Below, one piece after another: positions 49,172 through 58,174 of a DNA stretch of 64,000 nucleotides; within the stretch, counting starts at the first letter, position 1, and every line of letters starts with the position of its first letter. The notes under the pieces are model-generated. The model was not told where the DNA came from. It did not search any database and was given only the letters and a program-made list of their open reading frames with translations. The translations under genes and the position numbers were made by a program. Source of the stretch: Corticium candelabrum (lineage: Eukaryota > Porifera > Homoscleromorpha > Homosclerophorida > Plakinidae); contig NC_085090.1 of the NCBI RefSeq assembly GCF_963422355.1, positions 1,018,001 to 1,082,000 on the forward strand, read 5' to 3'.

Positions 49172-49888
49172 CTACACATATTGATCCAAGACAAGACTAT
49201 GATAAACACGTGAGTATGCTTCTAGATATGGCAATTCTGGTGTACCAGCACACGATCTGCCGTCGTTGGTCCACTGCGAGTCAGCTTTCTCGCGCGCAGG
49301 ATAGAGTTTCGAGGCATTTGCACTTGCAGATTCTTCCATCCTTGTGTCAGCATCCATCTCTTGGTGCCAGTCACGTGAACACTTGTCCTGTTCGGGATAA
49401 TCTCTTACTAGATGGGATGCACTGTTGCACCGATAGCAGTGCCTCACCATTTTCCCGCAGACTCGCAGTACCAGATTGTAGTGACCCACTCTGATAAGAG
49501 TAGGAAAGTCATCAGCCGTACAATCCTTAAATTTAAACAATCTGTTTGGGTGTTTCTTGCTAGTTAGCCTCCTCGTCGACACAAGTGTGCCTGTTCTACA
49601 CAATATGGATGTCACGTGATCATCGTCCATTTCAAATACATCAACAATGTGACTGCTGTATACTGTGTTTTCGTTTTCTGTAATTTTTCGCGCAAAATGC
49701 CTTGCCTTGATGTCTACTCCATGCGTCAGAAGTGTCTCTTTGGCTGCTTGATTCTTCAGAGTGATTTGGTAATGATGACGTTGTACTCTGACTATGCAGC
49801 TTACTTCATCGCAGGGGTGTCCAAACGTATTTCTTTTGTCGCCAAGAAATTTCGACGGTTTGGCGACAAGACAGCGTGTTGGCGCCAA
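49172..49888 (-). CDS. Gag-like / LINE ORF1-like protein with defective zinc knuckle
   Basis: 238 residues. The middle reads VFEMDDDHVTSILCRTGTLV and SRRLTSKK-like RNA-binding-fold spacing, followed by FPTLIRVGHYNLVLRVCGK and a zinc-knuckle-like CYRCNSASHLVRDYPEQDKC. In a CCHC knuckle the fourth ligand should be Cys four residues after His; here that position is Tyr. The architecture (RRM-like domain plus CCHC knuckle) is typical of LINE ORF1 or retroviral-like gag of invertebrates. The frame is open but no reverse transcriptase is nearby, so it is a fragment. The exact family is not recognised. Confidence 0.45.
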   Translation of the reverse strand: MAPTRCLVAKPSKFLGDKRNTFGHPCDEVSCIVRVQRHHYQITLKNQAAKETLLTHGVDIKARHFARKITENENTVYSSHIVDVFEMDDDHVTSILCRTGTLVSTRRLTSKKHPNRLFKFKDCTADDFPTLIRVGHYNLVLRVCGKMVRHCYRCNSASHLVRDYPEQDKCSRDWHQEMDADTRMEESASANASKLYPAREKADSQWTNDGRSCAGTPELPYLEAYSRVYHSLVLDQYV

Positions 49889-50139
49889 AGACCCCGGATG
49901 TAGAGCACGCTATATAATTACAATTATTAATTAGGCATGCTACATACAATATTCCAAGAATGATGGGTGGGCTGGCGTTTTCTATTTTAATTGCACTATT
50001 TGGTACTCGTACCAGCAGTTATGAACAATCAAACACCTTATTAATATAATTAGTTGACAAAATCTGCAAACTGAAATGTATCTATGCTGAAAAGTTTTAG
50101 CTGCTTCCACTACTGAGTTCCCGAACAATTCACTTACGC

Positions 50140-50454
50140 TTACCTGACAAACTTTACAAACGGAAAGTCATCTACCGTTCTACGCTCCATACCTACTGCA
50201 ATGCATGCATTAACGTTTTCACTGGTGAGCTTACAGCTGTATTCATTTTTAACAAAATTAAGTACGCTGAAACCACGCTCACAGTCACAAGTGTTAGGAG
50301 ACAAGCTTAGGAGCAAGATGCTGAGTTTTCTAAGTTCCTTGTATCCAGAATAATTCAGAAACAAGTCACACCAAAAAGATACCACATTGCCATCATTCTC
50401 TTGAAGGATGAAATCCACATCATCGTTGTAACATGCAATGTGCTCTTTAGACAC
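50140..50454 (-). pseudogene. hAT transposase C-terminal dimerisation remnant
   Basis: FWCDLFLNYSGYKELRKLSI, then SPNTCDCERGFSVLNFVKNE, resemble the hAT C-terminal dimerisation domain (WWxxxxxxYPxLxxLAxxxL, then SxxxERxFS). The catalytic Glu position is present in CERGFS. Upstream sequence is missing, and Harbinger-B begins 9 bp beyond the frame start at 50454. It is not the same family as hAT-A or hAT-B. Confidence 0.6.
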
Positions 50455-50573
50455 ACACTATAGGGGCGTATTCAATTCGACCTTTCCGGATAAAGAAAGG
50501 AAAGACTGGAAAAAGCGGAAAGTCCTTTTGAATCGAACGAGCTTTCCCAAAAAACTCAGGACGTAGCACGCGC

Positions 50574-51561
50574 ATGCTCACACCAATGATGGAAATTGTT
50601 CTTTCCGCCGCCGCTGCTGCTCTTGCAATAGAGGTGCTTGACGACAGTGTGGAGCAAGATAGCGATTGCGATGACTTTGTTGTGGAAATGATGGAACTTG
50701 GAGCCATTTTGTGGGCTAGAGACGAACCTAAAGCTCGAATTCGTGGATACGTTGAATTCAGATGTAGTCCCCATGTATCTAGACAACGACTTCCGGAAAC
50801 ACTTTTGAATGACTCGGTCGGTTTTTGACGTACTTTTGGCAAAAGTTTGCACGTAGACGCCCAATCTCTCTTGACAAGCGTTTGCTGATTACCCTATGGT
50901 ACCTTGGAAGCGGAGAGAGCTTCAGGCAAATTGCGGACAGGTTTGGTGTATCTGAATCGTCTGCGCATTCCACTGTTAGGAGGATATGTACAGGATTGTT
51001 GTTGCATCTCAGAAAAGTTGTATTAAAGTGGCCATGCGGAATGAGATTTAGTGAGGTAAAGACAGGCTTCAAAGCTATAAAAGGATTTCCAAACGTTATA
51101 GAGCAATTGATGGTTGCCACGTCCCTATTAAATCTCCAAGCGACGATCGGGATAGCTATATCAACAGGAAAAAATTCCCATCTTTACTTCTACAGGCAGT
51201 GTGCGATCACCAGATGTGCCTTGTAGACTGTTACTGTGGATGGCCAGGAAGTGTACATGATGCACGAGTACTAAGAAATTCTGATTTGTTTAATCGAGCT
51301 TTAAGTCACCCAGCTGAAGTTTTTCCTGAGGAATCACACATATTAGGGGATGCTGCCTATCCACTCAAATTATGGCTTCTCACCCCCTACCGAGATACAG
51401 GACATCTTAGACCAGAAGAAAGGAAATATAACTACTTTCACTCTGCAACTCGAATGGTTATTGAGCGAGCATTTTCCCTTTTGAAGGGGAGATGGAGGCG
51501 ATTGAAATATTTAGATGTAAACCAGATAAAGGATATGTCTGTGATTATTATGGCAGCTTGA
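50574..51561 (+). pseudogene. PIF/Harbinger transposase (Harbinger-B)
   Basis: Starts with an acidic N-terminal region (LDDSVEQDSDCDDFVVEMME), then, in a second frame, RRPISLDKRLLITLWYLGSG and ESFRQIADRFGVSESSAHST (helix-turn-helix). A single-base deletion near 51098 shifts the frame just before the first catalytic Asp, whose IDG segment is in the third frame. The rest (VDCYCGWPGSVHDARVLRNS with the second Asp, LGDAAYPLKLWLLTPYRDTG, and Glu in VIERAFSLLKGRWRRLKYL) is intact to 51561. A stop and a frame change near 50815-50860 also interrupt it. Overall length agrees with HARBI1-like proteins. Confidence 0.8.
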
Positions 51562-51793
51562 ATTCTTCACAATATCTGCCTTTAGGGTTAGGGTTCCAGC
51601 TTTTGTTCATGTTGTCTTGCTCGTGTCCTCTGACAGCTGTCCATCATCTCCATGAAACTTTCCTTTGTTGTGGCATACTTGTGTGGTGGTGCTAGTCGTC
51701 TGCTTTTCTTGGATGGTGGCCCAATATCACTGTCAGCATCATCCTCATGAACACTGACAGATGTCCCAGGACTAGGACTGGGACTTGCCGAGG

Positions 51794-52356
51794 TCAGGTC
51801 ACTTTCTCTATCTGATCACCATTGCTGATATCACCCAATGAGGAATAAACTGTGTCTCCTTCTCCAGTACTGCTAATAGTAACAACAGGTCTCACAACTC
51901 TGTTTGTACCCATATACAGTATCCATGGCTTTCTCAACTTCCAATCTTTTCTGTCTCGACCTAGAATACGTTTACTTCGTACACGTACAGTGATAAACAT
52001 CAGCGCTATGTTAAGACAGTGTTTCTATCTGTCTGGTTATTATGATCTGCAATGTCGCGATACTTCTTAATGAGATACTTCCATCGACCCTCACATTGGG
52101 CACCGTTTACCTGAAATTCCATCTCTTGCATTCTCAAAGCAATCCTTTCCCAAATCTGTTTCTTCTTGTACGAAGGACTTCGGAATTTCTCGGAAAACTC
52201 GCCGCAGAGTTGTATAAGCGAAAGAGTCGCCGAATCACTCCAAGAATAGCCTTCTTTTCTCACTTTAGGTGGTTCCATAGCAACAAACACATCTGAGCCA
52301 CCTGTAAGAATCTCTACGAGCTCCGTAGGACTTGAATTCTCAGACACAGTAGTCAT
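51794..52356 (-). pseudogene. Myb/SANT-like protein of Harbinger-B
   Basis: The first frame (52356-52006) encodes 116 residues including YSWSDSATLSLIQLCGEFSE, KKQIWERIALRMQEMEF and GAQCEGRWKYLIKKYRDIAD, a clear Myb/SANT-like DNA-binding domain (about residues 38-105). It continues in another frame from 52000 with RILGRDRKDWKLRKPWI. The initial Met at 52356 lies about 200 bp inside the right TIR. It is convergent with the transposase. A single frameshift near 52003 truncates it. Confidence 0.7.
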
Positions 52357-52741
52357 TTCACCAGCAGTTGCGCGGTACGCTTCCGGGACTTTAGGTCACG
52401 TGAATCATTTTTTCGATTTTCTATCCGTCCTTACCACGATAGAGGGTGGAAAGGTTGGAAAGGCTTTCCAAGTTTTCTGGAAAAAGAAAATACCCCAATC
52501 GAACACCTTATCCGTCGTTTTCGACCCTTTCTTTATCCGGAAAGGTCGAATCGAATACGCTCTAGGATTGATTGTATTGTGATATATGATCACTACTTAT
52601 ACAAGTGTATAATCTAATTGCATCCTATTACATTCCTTTTTCTGTTTTTTCTTAGTTTTAGTTTTAGCATGCTTCTACACACTTGGAAGAATCTCAACTC
52701 TACATTACTGTTAAAGCAAAACAGAACATAACAGTTTCTTT

Positions 52742-54815
52742 CTACTTTAAAACATAGTCTTTTAGATAGACTGGCTTGTTGATTGTTCTGCCTCTTCTGG
52801 TAGTAACTGTTTTCTGAGGTCTTGGTTTGCTTGGAGGGGCTGTTGTTTCTTGAGTGTTCTTTGATGGTGTTGTTTGCTTGGTGGGTAGTTCTAGCTCAGT
52901 CATACTATCTCCAATTGGTTGTTTGCAAAACGTCTCCTTTGATTCTCTGAGATGAACTCGATTTCTTCTGTAGGTTCTTCCATTGGCTGCCTCAACGTTG
53001 TAAGATCGGTTGGGTAGCTGTTTAATCACTTTAGCTTGTTGCCATTCTTGAGACCTTCCCAACGGTTGAATTCTTACAGATTGGTGTTCTTTTAATTCAG
53101 GTAGGTCTCTAGCTGTTCTGTCAAAGTATTTCTTTTGTCGTTCTTTGGATTGTCTGAGAGCCTCAAGTTCTTGAGTGACCTTGGGCTTCAATAATGATGT
53201 TGCTGTCGTCAGTAGTGTTCTAGTCCTGCGACTCATCAGCCTTTAGACTGGAATAGTGGTCATACCTTGTGTAGGGGTGTTTTGAAAATCTACGATCGCC
53301 AGCCATGGATCTGCATTTGCTCGATAGGCTTTCTTCATGAGGTTTTTCGCTGTTTTAATGTGGTTTTCGACTTTGCCATTCCACTGTGGATACCCCGGAC
53401 TGCTGGTCTTGTGTGTAATGTCCCATTTCCTTATAAACGTTCGAAAGTAACTGGAAGAGAATTGAGGACCATTATCTGATATCAGTATGTCGGGTATTCC
53501 ATATTGAGCAAAGTGTGCTTTTAGCTTTTTAACAACTTCTTCTGAAGTAGTAGTTAACAATCTGTCCGTCTCCCAATAGTTGCTATAATAGTCCGTTGTG
53601 AGTAGATATTCACGTCCTTGGAATGTAAATAAGTCTACTCCAACTTTGGCCCATGGCCTGTCTGGAATCTCATGAGTTTGCAACTTTTCTTTTGTTTGCC
53701 TAGTTTCATAGGTCCGGCATATGTGACATCGGCTAACATGGTTTTTTACTTCGGCTGTTATCCCTGGCCAGTATAATGACTCCCTGGCTCTCCTCAAGCA
53801 TCCATTCACTCCAATGTGTGATGTGTGAATCCGCTGTAGCATATCTGGGCGGCAACTTCTTGGTACCGCAACTCTGTTTCCCCTGAGAATGATGTCATCC
53901 TGTATGACTAGTTCATCTCTCACATTGAAAAATTTAGCAATGGATCCTGGTAGTGTATGTTTGTTGTCGGGCCATCCCTGTAGAATCGTCTGTTTCAGCT
54001 GCTGCATGGCCGTGTCTGTCTTTGTGGCATTTCTGATATCGGCTAGCCTCACTTGTGACACCTAAACATCTTGTAGCATATCTATTTGTTCACACTTATT
54101 TGCCAAGTTATGTTTTACTTGGAATACTTCTATGCATTCACAGTCTCGTGGTGTGTGTTGTAGGTAGGCTCTGGACAATGTCTGCCAATACCATCTGTTT
54201 CCCTTGTTTGTATTCTATGGTAAAACTGTACTTTTGCAAACGCACGAGCATCCTCTGCAACCTCTTCGGTGCTGTGTGCAATGGTTTTCTGTGGATCGTC
54301 TCGAGTGGTTTGTGATCCGTTTCTAATTTGATTATTCTTCCATAGGTGTACGTGTTGAGCTTCTCCATTCCGAACACAATTACTAGAAGTTCTTTCTCTA
54401 TCTGAGCATATTGTTGCTCAGTGTCAGTTAAAGTCCTGCTGGTGTATGCTACTGGTTGACCTGATTGCATCAATACAGCTCCTAGTCCTGTTTGAGATGC
54501 ATCACACTGTATAGTTGTTTCGTCCTTGGGATCAAAGTACCTGAGTACAGGTGTTGCTGTTACTGTTCTCTTGATGTCATTGAATGCTATTTCCTGGACA
54601 TCAGTCCATTCCCACTGGATGTGTTGTTTAGTTAGCTGTCGGAGCGGGTCGAGGAGGTCGGACAGGTGTGGCATGAACTTTGATAAGTAGTTGGTCATAT
54701 CAATGAATCGCCTCACTTCCTGTACGTCCTGTGGTGGTGGCATCTTTACTATTGCTTCTATCTTGTCATCATCCGGCTTAATCCCTTGAGACGTAAGCAC
54801 GTGTCCCATGTAGGC
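52742..54815 (-). pseudogene. gypsy-C 3' half: RT end, RNase H, integrase
   Basis: A Ty3/gypsy pol continuing from 62535-63995. From 54810 down: the end of RT (VLTSQGIKPDDDKIEAIVKM), RNase H (TIQCDASQTGLGAVLMQ, ETDHKPLETI), then, after stops near 54060-54140, integrase with the HHCC finger (HTSHIGVNG, CHICRTY) and D-D-E residues in VGVDLFTFQG, ISDNGPQFSS and NGKVENHIKTAKN. An in-frame stop at 53243 separates it from the C-terminal integrase tail (52742-53236: KKYFDRTARDLPELKEHQ, TYRRNRVHLRES). The 3' LTR could not be identified because its partner lies outside the window. Old and inactive. Confidence 0.85.
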
Positions 54816-54834
54816 CAGTGGCGGATCCAGGATT
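54811..54834 (+). repeat. hAT-B left TIR with target duplication
   Basis: TAGGC duplication then CAGTGGCGGATCCAGGATT. Confidence 0.88.
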
Positions 54835-55137
54835 CTCACCAGGTACAGGCGCGGTCTGTCAGGTTCGGTAATGACGTCACCAGTTAGTCACGTGTCCATG
54901 TTCAACATTTTCGCAGCTGGCCCTCTAGGAATATCTTATAGTCATCAGTTCAAATGAGGTCGAGTTTGTGATATTTTCATATTATAACTATATTTCACTT
55001 TACTCAACACATGCAAAACAGGTTGATATATAACATCAGAAAACAGAGGAGCGTGGAAAAGTAACATCACTGATTCAGAACTGAAGAAGAAATCTGATGG
55101 ACCGACAATACAACCATCACTGAAAACAATGTCACCG

Positions 55138-57729
55138 TCACTGTGATTGTGCTTCTTCTGTTGTAGCAGTTGGATCCAGGAACAGCAAGCGTCTCGGATA
55201 TGCCTTCGCAAAAGAGTCTATCACACGCTCATGGTTGACAGACAAGTCCTTGTGGACAAACATGAGCACTAGCGCATTTAGCCTGTCTTGTGCCATCGTG
55301 CTCCGCAGGTCTGTTTTGATCAGCTTTAGTGCAGAGTTCGCTCTTTCAACTGTGGCTGTGGTGACGGGTATTATCAACAACAGGCGAAGAATGAAGACAA
55401 TGTTGGGATATGCCACTTCATTCACAGCACCCAGCGTCTCTGTAACACTGGTTGGTAAGGTAGCAGCACCTGCATACTCCCACTTCCTCTTCCATCGGCG
55501 TATCTCGGCCTCGAAAGTTGGGTCATCAGGCAAATCTGGAGCATAAGCCTTCAGGATAGCTGCCTGGTGGTGAGGAGTGAGGCTCTGGCAGTGTTTTGGC
55601 AGGAGCAGCAGTCCTTGCACTGATGCATGGCTCATGTCAGTGAACCTACTGCCAAGTTCACTGATCATGCTGTCAATGAATGGAATGAAGACAGCTCTCC
55701 GCCAGTAGCTCTCTGGAGTTGATGCAGGATGATTGCTGCGTAGTGTCTGTCGTGCAGCTAAGCGAGGAACTTGTGGATGGTCTTGGTCTAAGACACGGGA
55801 TGTAACTGCTGATGCAGAGGCGAAAATTGAAGAGAATTCTCTCTCACTGTTACTTCTGATCTCTTCTAAAAGACCTAGAACTTGGTTGATTTCACCATAT
55901 GCCTCCAGCACATCCAATTGCGATCCTTGCAGTAGAACACTCAGACACTTTGTGTAACCGAACAGATATGTGCAGCAGTGCAGAGCTACGATGAATGAAT
56001 CTGACGTTATCGAGCGGAGGAGGCCGTTTGCCTCAGTGACAGACTTCGCATCGTACTTAGAGGCAGCAGTTGGAGTGGCAATGATCTGGCCTGAAATAAC
56101 TTGGAGGCAGTGGACTAAGGCAAAGTACATATCTCTGAAGTCTTTTAAGGCAGTATGCCGTTCTACCCAGCGAGTTTCACACAGTAGCTTTAGCTTCTGA
56201 GCTGTGATTGGCTTTTCACCGGCAGATGTCCCCTTGGTGTTTTCTTGTTCAACACTCTGCTCTAATGTACGTTGCCGTTTTGGGGAGTACTTGAAGAAGA
56301 GCCCAACAGCCTTCAAGTCGGAAAGCATGCAGTGAACTTCAGACACATTACAAGACTTTGTCAACGCCAAGTTCAGTTGGTGACTGCAGCAGTGATAGTA
56401 CTGTGCCCGGGGTACATGGTCTCGAAAATTCTTCTGGCAACCGTTAAGGTGGTCAGACATAGCACCAGCACCATCATAGGCCTGGGCTCGACAACGTGTT
56501 TCATCAAGACCAAGCTGCCTCAAGGCATTCCGTATCTCAGCACAGATGCTACTACCTGTCCCAAAGCTGCAAGCAATGAACTTAATCAACTTCTCTTCTG
56601 CCTTGTTGTCCTTCATGTATCTAAGAGACACTGCCAACTGTTCCCACCCACTTACATCTCTTACTTCATCTGCCAGCACAGCAAAAAACGGACTACTTTT
56701 TACATTATCCACTATTTGCTGAATTATGTCATCTGCCATCAATTTCATGAGGTCATTCTGGGTAGTTTTCGACATGTAGGTGGCATTACGAGAACAACAC
56801 TCAAGGTGCTCCTTCAGGACAATATCGCCAGAATCGATAGCAAACTTCACAAACGCCATGAAGTTACCTTGAGGTGAATGATCATATGTAAGGTCATCAC
56901 GGTGACCGCGCAGCGCTACACCTTCACGTGCAGCTAGTTCTAAACACCTCAGAACAGACAACAGTATACAACGATTGGCAGATACCCTTTCTGTAGCTGC
57001 TTGAGACTGCATCAGGTCTATCCTCTCAGAAGGGTGCTTGTCAGTACTAAGAAATGCCAGCAACTTGGCAGCAGCATTTCTGTGGTACTGGGTAGATTCA
57101 TGTTCAGCAGCATCAGCAATAAGATTCTTCCAATCCCTGTGAAGACGGACAACAAAATTATCACCACGGCATGATCCCTCTCGATAAACGGTAGGAAATA
57201 ATACGCAGGGCAAACAAAAGAGGCCTTCTTCCTTGCGTTTGCCATAGTATCCTAGCCAATCAAATTGGTCAAACCACTTTTTCTGGACAAATCTCTCTGA
57301 GTAGCCACTCTTCCTGCGCTTATCAACATACTTCCTAAAAGGCAATATTGTCTGCTCGCTTGGTTTTCTCCTAGCAATCACTTTCACCTTGTCCTCATCA
57401 CTGAGTGCTTTCCCTTCCATGGCTGTAGCTACAGCCTCCAAGAATGATCCATGGTCACTATCACTAACAACCTCTGCAGTTGTCGCAACCACGTTCTGAC
57501 TACCCCCTCCAGACTTCATATTACCAACTCCGTCACTTGCTGTCTGCACACTGTCATCGTCCTCACCAGCAGCAACCCCACTTTGACTGTCGTCCGAGAT
57601 ACAGTTAACACTTGTACTATTGGCCGCATCTCTACACTCCTGGGATACTCTCTTTGCTGGCTGAAACATTTCTGCCAAGCTCCTCTGATCAGCAGCCCTC
57701 TGCTTAGGAGGACGCTTATGACCGTACAT
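55138..57729 (-). CDS. hAT transposase, ZMYM1/TTF-type (hAT-B)
   Basis: 863 residues, uninterrupted. A basic start (MYGHKRPPKQRAADQRSLAE) is followed by an acidic linker and a TTF-type finger near 145-180 (FVQKKWFDQFDWLGYYGKRK, then CLPCVLF). The catalytic half has Asp in FAVLADEVRDVSGWEQ, Asp in AQAYDGAGAM and the Cys/His segment YYHCCSHQLNLAL. The C-terminal dimerisation domain has TTATVERANSALKLIKTDLR with the catalytic Glu, and ends ALVLMFVHKDLSV. Related to the hAT-A enzyme in domain order, but strongly diverged. Gypsy-B sits about 260 bp upstream of the Met at 57729, between the TIR and the start, so the native promoter is separated from the gene. Confidence 0.9.
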   Translation of the reverse strand: MYGHKRPPKQRAADQRSLAEMFQPAKRVSQECRDAANSTSVNCISDDSQSGVAAGEDDDSVQTASDGVGNMKSGGGSQNVVATTAEVVSDSDHGSFLEAVATAMEGKALSDEDKVKVIARRKPSEQTILPFRKYVDKRRKSGYSERFVQKKWFDQFDWLGYYGKRKEEGLFCLPCVLFPTVYREGSCRGDNFVVRLHRDWKNLIADAAEHESTQYHRNAAAKLLAFLSTDKHPSERIDLMQSQAATERVSANRCILLSVLRCLELAAREGVALRGHRDDLTYDHSPQGNFMAFVKFAIDSGDIVLKEHLECCSRNATYMSKTTQNDLMKLMADDIIQQIVDNVKSSPFFAVLADEVRDVSGWEQLAVSLRYMKDNKAEEKLIKFIACSFGTGSSICAEIRNALRQLGLDETRCRAQAYDGAGAMSDHLNGCQKNFRDHVPRAQYYHCCSHQLNLALTKSCNVSEVHCMLSDLKAVGLFFKYSPKRQRTLEQSVEQENTKGTSAGEKPITAQKLKLLCETRWVERHTALKDFRDMYFALVHCLQVISGQIIATPTAASKYDAKSVTEANGLLRSITSDSFIVALHCCTYLFGYTKCLSVLLQGSQLDVLEAYGEINQVLGLLEEIRSNSEREFSSIFASASAVTSRVLDQDHPQVPRLAARQTLRSNHPASTPESYWRRAVFIPFIDSMISELGSRFTDMSHASVQGLLLLPKHCQSLTPHHQAAILKAYAPDLPDDPTFEAEIRRWKRKWEYAGAATLPTSVTETLGAVNEVAYPNIVFILRLLLIIPVTTATVERANSALKLIKTDLRSTMAQDRLNALVLMFVHKDLSVNHERVIDSFAKAYPRRLLFLDPTATTEEAQSQ

Positions 57730-57811
57730 CTTTCAATGACTTCTCTCCGCCAACAACGAAAACTAGATAGTCGACCCTCCTGTGGAAAGTTCTCGCAACT
57801 TCCGTAGAACT

Positions 57812-57884
57812 AGTCTCGCGTAGCCAGACCTTACCCGCTAAAGCAAAGCGAAGCGAGTACTGTAGGGTCTGGCTACGCGAGGCT
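57812..57884. repeat. Hairpin repeat (possible MITE) in hAT-B 5' region
   Basis: CTCGCGTAGCCAGACC (57815-57830) and GGTCTGGCTACGCGAG (57866-57881) are perfect 16-bp inverted arms with a 35-bp loop. ACTAGT lies on both outer sides (57809-57814, 57895-57900), which could be a target duplication. Confidence 0.75.
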
Positions 57885-57987
57885 ACCGAAGAACACTAGT
57901 AGTCCAAGACAAGCTCGTGTGCTTTGTGCCAAACTGGCGCGCTAAAGTTCCAGAGCTCGAGTTCATGCATGAAACACACGTGCACGT

Positions 57988-58146
57988 TGTAATGTACTTG
58001 GTTACGTGCAGCAACAACTCAACGATATGTATTGGCTACCAGATAGAGCGAACTAAGAACACAAGCTGGCGCGTCTACTCTACACTAAATCGAGTCTGCG
58101 CGTATGCCGTAACGCGCGCTACATGTACACTACGACATACATTACA
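57988..58146 (-). repeat. gypsy-B 3' LTR
   Basis: 159 bp, TGTAATG to CATTACA. No difference found from 62265-62423. Confidence 0.95.
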
Positions 58147-58159
58147 TCTCTCTTCCTTT
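58147..58159 (-). other. gypsy-B polypurine tract
   Basis: Minus strand AAAGGAAGAGAGA directly adjoining the 3' LTR, 15 nt after the gag-pol stop codon (58175-58177). Confidence 0.85.
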
Positions 58160-58174
58160 ACTAGAGTTGTACAG

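Larger units (their letters stand above)
50464..52562 (+). mobile_element. Harbinger-B: bounded PIF/Harbinger transposon
   Basis: About 2.1 kb with inverted ends GGGCGTATTCAATTCGACCT (from 50464) and GAGCGTATTCGATTCGACCT (inward from 52562), flanked by a 3-bp duplication TAG (50461-50463 and 52563-52565). Harbinger elements make 3-bp duplications. It contains a transposase on the plus strand and a Myb/SANT-like gene on the minus strand, the standard layout. Both genes have frame errors, so the copy is likely dead but its ends are still readable. Confidence 0.85.
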
